Positions 45,426 to 56,198 of a stretch of DNA of 58,135 nt are shown piece by piece. The notes under the pieces were generated by a model. That model saw only the letters and a program-made list of their open reading frames with translations. It made no database searches and was not told the origin of the DNA. The translations under genes and the position numbers were made by a program. The stretch lies in NCBI RefSeq assembly GCF_000275845.1, contig NW_006766951.1, positions 84,266 to 142,400 on the forward strand, given 5' to 3'. Positions within the stretch are counted from its first letter, which is position 1. Each line of letters begins with the position of its first letter. This stretch comes from Dichomitus squalens LYAD-421 SS1. Lineage: Eukaryota; Basidiomycota; Agaricomycetes; Polyporales; Polyporaceae.

Positions 45426-47480
45426 ATGACATTGGCAGAACAGGCAACTGCTACGGCTTGGAAACACAACGTCGCGGCCCTCTTCGCTGGCGGCGCGCTC
45501 GCCCTTGCTGGCTCGACAGCTTCCGTTGCTCCCGTTCAAGGGAGCGTTGGCGACCTCTTCTTCGGCAACTGTACGGACAACCGTGCCCTTCCTGGAGCCG
45601 AGTGCGGATATGCAATGTGGGCGTTCCAAGTGAACATGGCGGCATGTGACAGCTTCGCTAACAGCAGTGCTTCCAGAGTTCCCCTCGACTACACCAACAG
45701 TAGCGCTGGTGTAGCCAAGATCGCGCTCGGCCGGTACAATGCGACTGTGTCGCCTCGTAAGGGCGTCGTCTTCGTCAATCCCGGAGGTCCAGGCGGTCCA
45801 GGTGTGAACCTCGCGACGGAAGCGGGCTCGTTCTTCCAGGAGCTTGTGAGCGCTGGCCGCAGCATCTCGTCTGCATCCCACAATGCTCACAAGTACGCGC
45901 ATACAGATTGGCGAGGACTACGACATCATTGGCTTCGACCCACGCGGAATTGGCTTGTCCGAGTAGGTCGACCCTCACGATGTCGTCGCGCACTGTCTGA
46001 ATATACATGCCATACAGGCCTCAGACCAAGTGCTTCCCCAAGAACGGTTCACGCGAGGCGTTCATCACGAACACTGTCCTCGACCGCGGATACGACGTTT
46101 CGCCAAACCTGACCGACCCGTACAACCGTTTCCACCTCATCGAGACCCAGCGGGATGCGAACGCGCTCTACCAAGCCCAGTTCCAAGTCTGCGCACAGAC
46201 GATGGGCGAGACGATCAAGTACGCGGGCACGACGTCCGTCGTGCGCGACATCGACTTCATCACCACCCTGCTCGAGGGCACCGACTCGCTGATCAACTTC
46301 TACGGCTTCTCGTACGGGACGGTCATGGGCCAGTACCTCGTCAACGTGTTCCCGGACCGCGTCGGGCGCGTCGTCATCGACGGAGTCGTCGACGCCGACT
46401 CGTGGGCGAACAAGGCGCCCTACCAGCAGCTGCACCAGTGGCTCAACTCGACGGACGCGACGTACGAGGTCTTCATCGCGGAGTGCGCCAAGGCGGGCCC
46501 CGCGTCGTGCGCGCTCGCGCAGAAGGACAACGAGGACCCGAAGGACATCTTGGACCGCGTCGAGCGCTGGATCGACGGCCTGTACGACGCGCCCCTCGCG
46601 GTGCCCAACGCGACCCTCCCCGGCATCCTCACGAACGGCCGCGCGCACCTCTTCATCGAGGGCGGCCTGGAGAGCCCCACGGGCTGGCCGCAGATCGCCG
46701 CGGGGCTCGCGGAGGCAATGCGGGGCGACGGCGCGGTGGTGCTGAACGTCGTGAACACGCGGGAGCTCGTCGACCTCGAGCGCTCGGCGGTGTCGTGCAA
46801 CGACCAGCGGCCGTTCGCGCCGCCCAAGCCCGAGACGATCGTCGACGCGGGCCTGGAGGTGCTTAAGCACGTGTCGAGGTTCTTCTGGTCGGTGATCATC
46901 GCGGAGCCCGACTCGGGGTGCCAGTACTGGCCGGTGACGCCCCCGGAGAGGTACCTCGGGCCGTGGAACAAGACGCTGAACAACCCGATTCTGATCATCT
47001 CGAACACGGTGAGCTCGTCTGGGATCTGGGTCGTGGACAACATATCCGGGCGCGGGACTGACGGTGTTGTCGATTCGTGCAGCACGACCCCGCGACGCCC
47101 CTCGTCAACGGCGAGGCGGTCCACGGGTACCTCCCCAACTCGTCCGCCTTGCTCGTCCAGAACGGGCCCGGGGTGAGTACTGGTCGTCGCCTCCTGACGT
47201 CCGCACGTCGCCGAACTCGGAAGACTGACGGACTCGCCTCTTCTAGCATACCTCGAACGCGCTCACTTCGAGGTGCACCATCAGTTTGACGCGCGCGTAC
47301 TTCGCGAACGGCACCCTCCCTGCTGCGGGCACTGTCTGCGAGGTCGACCAGAGTCCCTTCCCGCCCCCGTCGGACTCCACCGCGCCGGCGACTGCTGCCG
47401 CGAGCGCGAAGATGAGGGTATTGGACCACATCCACCGCATGAGCCCGAACAGGCTCCGCATGGCCAGTGGCCGCTCGTGA
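45426..47480 (+). CDS. Secreted tripeptidyl-aminopeptidase-like serine peptidase (S33, TAP-like), intact copy 2
   Basis: Five exons: 45426-45845, 45907-45962, 46018-47008, 47083-47172 and 47247-47480, giving 596 aa. The hydrophobic N-terminus (NVAALFAGGALALAGSTASV) is a signal peptide. FVNPGGPGGPGV forms the oxyanion loop, DYDIIGFDPRGIGLSE the core strand, and YGFSYGTVMGQY the nucleophile elbow with Ser257. The TAP-like C-terminal lid supplies Asp491 (HDPATP) and His520 (GPGHTS), so the catalytic triad is complete. Such enzymes release di- or tripeptides or single residues from the N-termini of peptides outside the cell, supporting nitrogen uptake. Several N-x-S/T sites suggest glycosylation (family knowledge). 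Every intron closes in frame. Decayed paralog at 37149-39171, 8.3 kb upstream in the same orientation. Confidence 0.9.
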
Positions 47481-48242
47481 TGCGCGAGCTGAGAGCGGTG
47501 CGGAACGGCCACGAGGAAAGACGGCGATCATACCCCATACGCACGGCGCACGGCGCACGGCGCATCATAGCCTTGATATCCTTGTTCATGGCGGAGCGCT
47601 GCGAGGACGTTTGGACTTTTCTTGGGCATCAGCATAATTGTACATAGCACGTTCCAGCGTGCCGCCCCTTCCGGACGTAATTGTGTTTTTATGGCTGAGA
47701 CGAGTCAGGGGCGAACTTGGAGCGCAGTGAGCTGGAGGCAACTCCTCTCGTAGTCGCGGCGGCCACGCTGCTGGGCGTGTGATACCACCTGAGAGTCTCG
47801 ACTGTCCGGGACGACGTGAATCGACACCTTGCAAATGAGCAACCTCGACAGTCCACGTCTGTGATAGACAGGGAGTATTAGTCGAACGTCCCTTCGCGTC
47901 ACCTCCGAGTCGCTCAACAGATCCAAGTACACTCTCAGAGTTGCATTGTAATAGGTATAATACGGAAACCTACCGCAGTAAAGCAGTACACATTTCGCTC
48001 GTAATAATTTACCAATAAGAGAAGAAAATGGTTGGTAATGGGATCATACACGATGTTGTTGCAACCAAGCTACACTACTTGTGGGCACGGTCTGGATCCG
48101 AGACTCGATATCGAACGATACTCCAGGTGAGAGGCTGGTTGGCTGCCCACCGAAACGCCTACTCAACTTCACAGTACCACACCGCTCGCTCTACTTTCCA
48201 CCATGCAGCTCTTCCATCTCCTAGCGCGTCACAAATCGAGCC
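47481..48242. other. Convergent intergenic region
   Basis: Between the 3' ends of the peptidase gene and the 7-helix gene. It is AT-richer around 47930-48040. No gene found. A plus-strand frame starting at 48028 is antisense to the end of the 7-helix gene and is not believed. Confidence 0.45.
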
Positions 48243-51200
48243 TCATACCTGGGTGTCCGCCGCGGGGTCATACATCATCACCTCCGCCATCTGTTCCCGG
48301 CCGCCCCTCGCAATCAGCCCCAGCTCGACCTTGATGCTGTCCCGCGCCATCGACTGCTCGCGCGCAGATGCAGAAACTGAGCGCACCGGCGCGTGGCCCA
48401 CGCTTTTCATCCTGACGAGCTTGCCCCGGTCCGTGCCCCTGCGCACGAGCGACGCCGAGCGCACGATCGGGACCTCCTGCAGTCCCGCGTCGTCGCTGTC
48501 CTCCTCGTCGACCGAGGTCGCGGTCACGGGCACGTCCGCGACGTGCGGCGTGGAGTGCAGGCGGCCGTGCGCGAGGGTCCGCGAGGGGACGTACTGCGGG
48601 GGAGACATGGGCGTAGGGAGGGAGGCAACGGCGGCCTCCTCGTCGACGACCTGCTCAATCTCGACGTTTGAGATGCGCGAGTCCTTCAGCCCCGAGGTTA
48701 TGAGGGGGGCAGGTGGAGACTTGCGCCTGGGGGATGGTGTCTGGGACACGACTACGGGTGAAGGCGCGGAGGACTGAGCGTCGGCCGCCGCCGGGGGCAT
48801 CGGCATCGGCTCGTCGGCGTCGACGACAAAATCGTCACGGGAGACCTCCTGCGAGAGCATCGAGCGCCGCGCGGGCTGGCTGAAGTGGCGTGAGGGGATG
48901 CCCGGGAACTGCATCGTGAGCGCGTGAACCTCGGATGCGGTCGTACTTGACGAAAGACCCTTGTCGCGGCGGTCGGATTTGAGCATCGCGAACGGCACGC
49001 GTGGCGCTAATGAGTTGGGGCTCACGAAGCTCGAGATCGAGTCAGTCGGGGACCCGATGGCGGTGAATGACATCCCCGTGCCGGGCTGCGCATCGCTGTA
49101 GGACCAGCTCGCCGTGCTCATCCGAGGATTGTAGTCCGTCGACGCGTAGCTGAGACGCGGGTCAAAGCTCGGCATATTGCTCTCGCTGTTTACGGAGGCG
49201 CCGCGCCAGAGACGGTTGTAGCTATCGAGGCTCGAGGCACGAGAGTGGCGTGACGCAAGGGACCCACGTATGGAGGCATCACGAGCAACGGCAGGAGGGG
49301 CCGCGGGAGCCGGGGCACCAACGTATGGCGGAAGACGAGTGAACGAGGCGGAGGTGCGGCCAGCAGGGTGATCCGGGGCCGGCTCGAAGTCGTTGGGGAG
49401 CGAGCGGGCGCGGACGTGGGGATCGCGGAAAGGGTCTTGGATGAGGTCGAGGAACTCTAGGTTGGAGAAGCGACGGAGCTCGAGCACCGGGAGACGGTCC
49501 TGCCGGATGTGTACGGTCACCCGTTGGCGCACAGGGCGCGCAGGGAGACCGACACGGGGAACAGGAGCAGGGAAGGTGGAGACATCCACCTGCCTGGTGT
49601 CTTCCTGAACGTCGGCATATTCGTCGATGGGGTTCTTGCCATCCGAGTACGAGCTGCGTGCGGATGAACCAAAGGACACAGCGGAGTCCCGGACGCTATC
49701 GCTCCTGCGGCTGAGTGTGGGGCGGGCCGCGAGCTGGAACGTGAGGCTGCTCGTCTTGTGAGTCCTCGAGAGCAGACCGGGCGTCGCGCGCTCCTCCTCG
49801 ATCGCAGCAGGCCTGCCAAAGTCGCGGCGCATCCACGACGGATCCCCGAGCTTGATCACAGACTGGCGCTTCTCGTCGAACGGATTCTTTTCGCTGAAGT
49901 CGTGGCCGCCGACATGGCGGAACGTCGAGAAGCGCGGGTTCTGGATCATCGCGCGGAGCATTGACTTGCGGCGCTTCTGCGCCTGGCCGGGGCTGTAGAG
50001 CTGGAAGTCCTCGACAGTATCGACGCCCTTTATGATGCCGATGATAAGGCATCCGTGCGCGAGCAGGCGGAGGAGTCGGCGCGTGAACACGACGCCGAAC
50101 CCGCCCTGCGCGAAGCCGATGACGGTCTCGACGGCGCCGAGCTTAAGGCCTGCGACTATCCAGCCGAGACCACGGAAAAGGTGGGTCTCCATCTCCTTCT
50201 CTTGCTGAGACGAGTCAAGTGTGCGCTGGTGTGAGAGCGCCCTGATGAGGCGGTAGAACGCGATGCAAAAGTTTGATGCCTGAAACGCGACGAAGAGGAC
50301 GAGCGTGACGCTGCTGAGGAACATCTCCGGCGTGGGGTCGGTGAATCCAACACCGAGCTGAACGGGCCCGCCATTGGTGCCAGGGAACTGGCCTGAAAAG
50401 TGGGGATCTTCGTTATGATTCACTTGGAGGTATAAGTCGCCGGATAGACTTACGATAGGTAATCCCGATAAAGGAACCGAGTTCGTTCAGCACAATGACG
50501 AGGGGAATGAAAGCCAGGAGCACGTATTTGGTAATGCTCTGGAAGCGGATAGGTAGAGACGGGATAAGTTCGGCCGTCGTTAGTAGATAGATGGAGAACA
50601 TGTAGAGGAAGAGCGGGATAAAGGATGCAGCACCTAGGAAAGATTGGCTCAATGTCGAACAAAGTCGGAGCTGAGGGCACTCACCGATGATGATATCGAG
50701 CGACCTGAAAGAGTCGAGGGACGTTCCAATGGTAGGGAGGGTGTGGGTGAACACGTCTAGGACCGCTAGGAGGAAGTAGATGAAGACCTCCGCAGCGATG
50801 AAGACATGTTTCCTGTAGGGGTCCAAGCTTCAATATCACATACCACATGGCACTAACACGTATATCCTCCGTATGGGAGGCGGAACAGAGTATGCATTGT
50901 AGATCTCTCGCGCACTCCGTCCTAGCTGGGGGATCCTCCGAGGCTTCAAAGCTTCAACTTGGACCATCACATGGAAGCCCTTCACATCGACCCTCCCGTA
51001 CCGCCACATTACTCTCGTTCTGCCTATTCTTCCCTTCTCCACACCTTAATGAACGCGTCCTCCGATCCCTACCACCCGGCTCCCGCCCTCATACACGTCC
51101 CAGATGCAGCCAAAGACTCACTTGTCAGCGCCACGCTTGGCCCATAACAACACGACGGCGAAGATGATCTCGAGACCAGGGGGAACAAGAAGAATACCAG

Positions 51201-51264
51201 CCTCCGTGCGAGTGAGGGATTGACAACGCAAGTTAGGAGCGACCGAGAGGCAGATTTCGCCCAT
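48243..51264 (-). CDS. Orphan seven-helix membrane protein with very long cytosolic tail
   Basis: Four exons on the minus strand: 51264-51122, 50827-50685, 50633-50454 and 50392-48243, giving 871 aa. All phases match. Intron 1 is long (294 nt), while intron 3 is 61 nt with a good CCACTTTTCAG acceptor. I count seven hydrophobic spans: PPGLEIIFAVVLLW (exon 1), HVFIAAEVFIYFLLAVLDVF (exon 2), FIPLFLYMFSIYLLTTAELI and YVLLAFIPLVIVLNELGSF (exon 3), then FLSSVTLVLFVAFQASNFCI, LGWIVAGLKLGAVETVIGF and LLRLLAHGCLIIGII (exon 4). A short Cys-containing N-terminus precedes them, and a ~600-residue Ser/Pro/Arg-rich tail follows. That is the layout of a receptor with a regulatory tail. No known fungal GPCR class motif is recognised. 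Function is unknown. Confidence 0.75.
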
Positions 51265-52279
51265 TTAACCAGAATGTCTGTGGCGAGTGTTCCTAGAGCG
51301 CAAATGGCATGTCACACAATACACCGGGCCAGCAGGAGGGAGGCGCGGCGACAGCGTCAGGCCAGGAAAGAAAAGAACGGAATGCAGACTGGCTGCGAGG
51401 AAAAGGGCGAGGCCTGCACCGGGAGAGAAGAGAAACGAGCGATGGTCGTAGAGCGTAAAGGTGTCCACCCAGGGAAGGGTGATATCAGTAGACCGCAGGA
51501 GCGAGGCCAATATCGAGCGGTGGCTCGCCCGCTTGATGGGGAACACACGGTGGCACGACGATGGCAACAAGTCCCAGGCTGTGCCTACCGATGGCGACGC
51601 CCAGGTCCCTGTCGTCCTGGTAATTACAGCGCTTCCCTTTTATGGAGGTCGAGTCGGCAGTCCCTTATGGGCCTGGCCGTCCGCATTCTTCTATTGAGAA
51701 AGCTTGTCGTCTTCGTCATGGCTGCGAATGCTGTATGCGCAGGAATGAGTGCAGTTGCATGGCAGGTTCAGCTTATCAGAATGGAGGAGATTGCGGGGCG
51801 TCAGTGGGAAGTTGATCCCGTCAAGCCGCGAGGAGCGACGGATCACAGTAGAACTTGAACGTTTGAACCATTAAACGCATGTCCTTGTATCTCCACTGAC
51901 GTCTTGGCGGAAGTGATTGACTTCAGACTGATCTCATGCTTGTCCTAAGCCTGAGTAACGGAAGATCTCGTGCATAGTGGGGTCTGGGACATTCGTCTGC
52001 GTACAAATAGGAGACTGATTCGGAATCACAGCATACACTCACAGTCAGTACCCCTTGCAACTTCTGCTGTCGCGCGGCTCCGGATCCTGGAGGCGAGATC
52101 ACAACAGCTCGGTGCGTGATGCACGCCGGCGGAAGTAATTGAATTTGAGGCACCTTCCGTAGACGGATTGATGTAGTCTTATGCTCGTTTAGCAGGAGAT
52201 GAGACATGCATAACCAGGCATTGGAACATATTGAGTCAAGTATCGGGAGACGGAGGAGGACAAGAGACAACAACAAGTC
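51265..52279. other. Divergent intergenic region, 7-helix gene and TcdA-type gene
   Basis: 1 kb that must hold both promoters. A long plus-strand open frame (51220-51858) overlaps the first exon of the 7-helix gene on the other strand; it is Arg/Glu-rich and unrecognised, and I do not call it. No TATA box or repeat is clear. Confidence 0.45.
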
Positions 52280-54069
52280 ATGAGCACATTCGGCGGCGAG
52301 GTTACGTCACTTAGACGCCGGGTGTCTTTGCTGTCGATGGGCCACGCAACGTTCCCAATGAATCTCGACCTCCACTCTCACCGCACCCAGCTCGTTCTCA
52401 CTGCGCTCGGTGCCGCAGTTGTCACAGCAGGGACTTTCTCAGGATACCAGCAATATGTCAGGCAGAAGAAACGCAGGAGTCTCGACGAGGAAATACGACG
52501 TTCGCTGAAGACGAACGCGAAGGGAAAGCAGAAGGATTTGCCAGACGAGGATGACCATCATCGAGAGATCGAGCTCGGAGGCGCAAGCACCAAACATGCA
52601 GTGCCCTTGGAGTACGACGAAGAGCTGGTTCGGGAACAGCTCGCGCGTAACTACGCGTTCTTTGGCGACGAGGGTATGGAGCGCATCCGGAAAAGCACCG
52701 TCGTCATCGTAGGCTGTGGAGGAGTTGGGAGCTGGGCAGCTGTGATGTTAGCCCGATCGTAAGTTATTTTCTTCTGCGGTCGTACTCCCATACCGACCTA
52801 TTCTGCTTAGTGGTGTGAAGAAGCTCCGTCTCGTCGACTTCGACCAAGTAACGTTGTCGTCACTGAACCGCCATGCGACCGCGGTCCTCTCCGACGTAGG
52901 CACACCGAAGGTCAAGTGCATCGAGCGCACTCTCAAACAGATCTCGCGCATCATAGAAATCGACGCGCGCATCGACATCTGGCGAAAGGAGTCGGGCGGT
53001 GACCTCCTGGAAGGCGCAGATTGGGTTGTAGGTGCGTTGTGTAGTTCATGCTTTGGGCGTCGCGCGCTGAACGCGTGCATGCAGATGCAATAGACAACAT
53101 TACCACAAAAGTAGAACTGCTTAAATACTGCCATGCGAACAATATCAAGGTGAACACCTTGACCTCCTAGTATGCGGCTACGTTGAACCGCTCATTGCTT
53201 GTGCAGGTGTTCTCTTCTATGGGCTCGGGAGCGAAATGCGATCCAACGCGTGTCCAAATCAGCGACATCTCATTCACGATGTATGATCCACTGGCGCGCT
53301 CCGTCCGCCGCCGTCTCCGCCTCGAGGGTGTGTCTTGCGGCATTCCCGTCGTGTATTCCACCGAAGTCCCGGGAGATGTCAAGCTTCTCCCGCTTCCCGA
53401 AGAGGAGTTCCAGAAGGGCAATGTGAAGGAGCTCGGCGTCTTTGACGACTTCCGCGTGCGCATCCTGCCCGTGCTCGGTGCGCAACCCACCACGCAAACG
53501 TCCTTGAAATGAGCTGATGCGGCTGCGATGTAGGACCCTTGCCGGCGATCTTCGGTCTGAACATCGCCACCTACATCCTCTGCGAGCTCTCCGGCAAGCC
53601 GATCCCGAACCCGCTCCCGGTCAAAGCCCGCAAGAAGTTCAACGAACGCCTCTCGCGCGACCTCCAGAAGCGCGAGGAGAAGTTCCTCGGACACCAGATC
53701 AAGTACGTATCGCACGTTGCGTCCGTTGCACTTGGCGTGGTGATGACCTTGTCCGACGGCTCACTCAATCACAGTAAACTACCGCTGGACGACGACGACC
53801 TTGGCCTCCTCTTCGACGACATCCATCGCGGCCGCTCCATCCGCCCCCCACACCCCGTCCCCGAACGTCCCGCGCTCGTCCGCTGGGACCCGGCGGAGCC
53901 GCTCTCGCTTGCGAACTGCGTCGCGTTCGAGTTCGCGGACGCCGAGCGGCACCTGAAGGAGGCCCTGCTCGAGAAGAGGCGGCCCGAGGACGTGTGGGGC
54001 CCGGAGGTCGCGGACATCGTGGCGCGGAGGAGAGAGGAAGTGCGCAGGGTCGTCGAGTGGGTGATGTGA
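52280..54069 (+). CDS. TCD1: tRNA threonylcarbamoyladenosine dehydratase (TcdA/Tcd1-Tcd2 family)
   Basis: Six exons: 52280-52758, 52811-53031, 53085-53149, 53207-53477, 53534-53702 and 53775-54069, giving 499 aa. The enzyme converts t6A37 of ANN-decoding tRNAs to the cyclic form ct6A using ATP. It shows an N-terminal membrane span around residues 37-54 (QLVLTALGAAVVTAGTFSGY), as in the yeast outer-mitochondrial-membrane enzymes. The E1-like ThiF domain follows: LARNYAFFGDEGMERIRKS, the nucleotide-binding GCGGVGSWAA (145-154), RLVDFDQVTLSSLNRHATAV, ADWVVDAIDNITTKVELLKY and VFSSMGSGAKCDPTRVQISD. The C-terminus is a charged helical extension. An ATG at 52338 could be an alternative start but would not change the domain. 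Yeast has two paralogs (Tcd1, Tcd2); which one this matches cannot be decided here. Confidence 0.92.
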
Positions 54070-55739
54070 ACCTGGTCTTTAGTTGTGGGACGTGACCATC
54101 TGCAGAGGGTGGAGCACTCATCTCAGATGTACGATCCAAATCGACTTCTGACTGGCGGCGTCATGATCAGGATGGATGAGTGCATGTCCGACGACCATGA
54201 CTTTTCCTATCTTCTGGGCACACTTGAAGCTACCAGTAATGTGTTGAGAATGCGGTGTCGTCTAGATTCATGTTGACGGCGGACGCATGGCCTTCATATG
54301 AGCTGGGCGCGGACGGCGGCCCATGACTCTTGCAAGCGATGCTTAGGGCTTCCATAGGTGTGAATAGTATTCGGTGGCTGGATGACATCTGCGCAGATCA
54401 GTCGAGCTGTCCTCATCGCCTATGGTTGGAGAACGAAGCCTTGTATTGTACTGGTGATCAGCGTATATACCTTCAGACCATTGACCCTATAAGGCTCAGC
54501 TTAGTTTCAAGCTTCTTCAGGCAGACGCGACGCGGAGTCTCAAGGCAGAAGGCGACTTCATCCACAGGCATCGAACGCTTCCTCCACCATTCCTCCCTTC
54601 CGATGTTGTGAGTGCTCATGTAGAGAGCATCACGGCAGTGCAAGCTCTCACATTGCGTGCTTCCTCGCAGCATCCTGACAGCACTTAGCAAAGATGTTTA
54701 CAGTGCGTGGATGTAGGACATCCTCAGCTGCTCATAATAGACTCTGTTCAGCAATGCTGGATCCGAACACGATGCGAAGGTTGCACGGGTTGCAGCGACA
54801 TATCGAGAGCGGGCTTCATGGGTGTCGAAAACTACTAGCTGAGAGGGCGACCCTTGACACTGCGGTCATTGCAGAACGGTCGCAGGTGTCGACAAGACTA
54901 GGGGTAGCGAAGATGGGCGACTCAAGATCTTGTAGGTCTTGTTAGCCTGGGCATGGTAGACTGGACGGGGTGATGGAGGAGTGGTCTGCGCGCATCTGCT
55001 TCAAGTTGATCGCAGGTGGGGGCAGCGTACCGTGCACGACAGAAATGTTCGCCCCAGCCTTTCCAGATTTCCAGCGCCGTGTCCTACCCCGCCGCCTCTA
55101 CTTCTGAGCACTGCGAAGATGCATGAAAGCTCAGGGCCGCCCAGGAGTCGTGTTTGGGAGGTGGCGCATTCGAGTCGAGCTTCTCGAATGCGGCGACGAT
55201 GCCGTCTTGTAGTGGGCAGGGCGGGGTCGTCAGCGTGGACGTGTAGAAGGGATGCGCATGGGCACTGGTGACTGCATGAGAGAAAGAGCCACTCCTCCAA
55301 CCCTAACCCTAACCCCTAAATTATGACATCCCTTTCTCATCCACTCATTTGTCCACCATGTCCACTTCTCCACCCGAACTCTCAATTTTCTTCGGTAACG
55401 AAGCTGAACTTCGGATCCATGAGGTTCCCTCTTCTAGCGTTATCAGGCAATTGGCAGCTGTGGATGCCACAATCTATCTATCTCTTACTTGCGTTCATCG
55501 TCAACGTCCTCTACTCGCTGCGTACTAATGCCCTTCTAGCTTCCTCCCGGGATAGTTAAAAATGTCACGGAATTAGGCCACAGCGATATAAGGGGTGCTG
55601 TGACTACAAGTCAATACAATCCATAACCACGCCACCTGTTGACGCGCCGTAATCACGACACGTGGTTGGCATAGATGCGAGACAATCCTCATCTCGTCAC
55701 TATGTCCAGTGAGCCTGTCTGTGCGATGTTGTACGCTCC
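54070..55739. other. Intergenic after TcdA-type gene, with telomere-like motif
   Basis: No gene recognised; all frames are short and without family. A short CCCTAA array lies at 55299-55320. An imperfect inverted CACAGC/GCTGTG pair occurs at about 55580-55603. Confidence 0.45.
55299..55320. repeat. Interstitial telomere-type repeat (CCCTAA)n
   Basis: AACCCTAACCCTAACCCC then TAAA: nearly four units of the fungal telomere hexamer TTAGGG read on the C-rich strand. The array is very short, so this may be a telomere-repeat scar at a repaired break, a binding site for a telobox factor, or chance. Confidence 0.7.
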
Positions 55740-56198
55740 ATGACTCAGCTTATAGATCAACGTGTCGTCAACGTTTTTGAGGTGCAAACACGCCAGTATC
55801 GATCCACAGAAGTCGTTTTGGGCGGCGACCTTTTCCGGTTGGTTCCCAAAGGGAAATCTCGTGATTATACAATATATTTGGTACGGTCGCTGTCTGCTGC
55901 GTTGTTCGTATTCCTCACGTTCCTCCAGGTCCCGGAAGGGATTCTATACAAACCGGAGACGGTGGCAACCGTCGTTGACACCCTCGACATAGAACAACTT
56001 CCATCTGTTCGCCCTACGACGCGTTTGGGAAAGCTTCGTCCGTGGGGGTTCGGTTGCGACCAGCTGCACTTTGTGTTGGTTCATTCTCCTCGTACCTTGC
56101 CTGCTACTTGTTCAGAATATCCGAATAATGAGTTGTCTTACAGAAGAACGACCTGCAGACGACACCCTGGCACCCCTCCCTTTCGGAAGGCAACGTAA
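55740..56198 (+). CDS. Short hypothetical ORF upstream of kinase-like gene
   Basis: ATG at 55740; the frame is open for 152 codons. The beginning (RVVNVFEVQTRQYRSTEVVL, GGDLFRLVPKGKSRDYTIYL) and the later VVDTLDIEQLPSVRPTTRLG look coding. A possible 48-nt intron (55881-55928, GTACGG...CTCCAG) would remove a hydrophobic LVRSLSAALFVFLTF stretch and keep the frame, so both forms are open. It may be the true 5' part of the kinase-like gene: a splice from 56071 (GTGTTG) to TTCAG at 56113 would connect to that gene's frame in phase 0, though the intron would be only 43 nt. I recognise no family. Confidence 0.35.
   Translation: MTQLIDQRVVNVFEVQTRQYRSTEVVLGGDLFRLVPKGKSRDYTIYLVRSLSAALFVFLTFLQVPEGILYKPETVATVVDTLDIEQLPSVRPTTRLGKLRPWGFGCDQLHFVLVHSPRTLPATCSEYPNNELSYRRTTCRRHPGTPPFRKAT

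Noticed and set aside
46049..46870. 273-aa antisense open frame opposite the intact peptidase
   Set aside because: It mirrors the GC-rich codon bias of the sense gene, has no family resemblance and no splice logic; the sense frame has a full catalytic triad.
50423..50453. 31-nt intron joining exons 3 and 4 of the 7-helix gene
   Set aside because: Too short for a fungal spliceosomal intron. A downstream acceptor gives a normal 61-nt intron with a good pyrimidine tract in the same phase.
51220..51858. 212-aa plus-strand open frame overlapping exon 1 of the 7-helix gene
   Set aside because: Arg/Glu-rich with no recognisable domain. The opposite strand gives a membrane helix in exact phase with the next exon.
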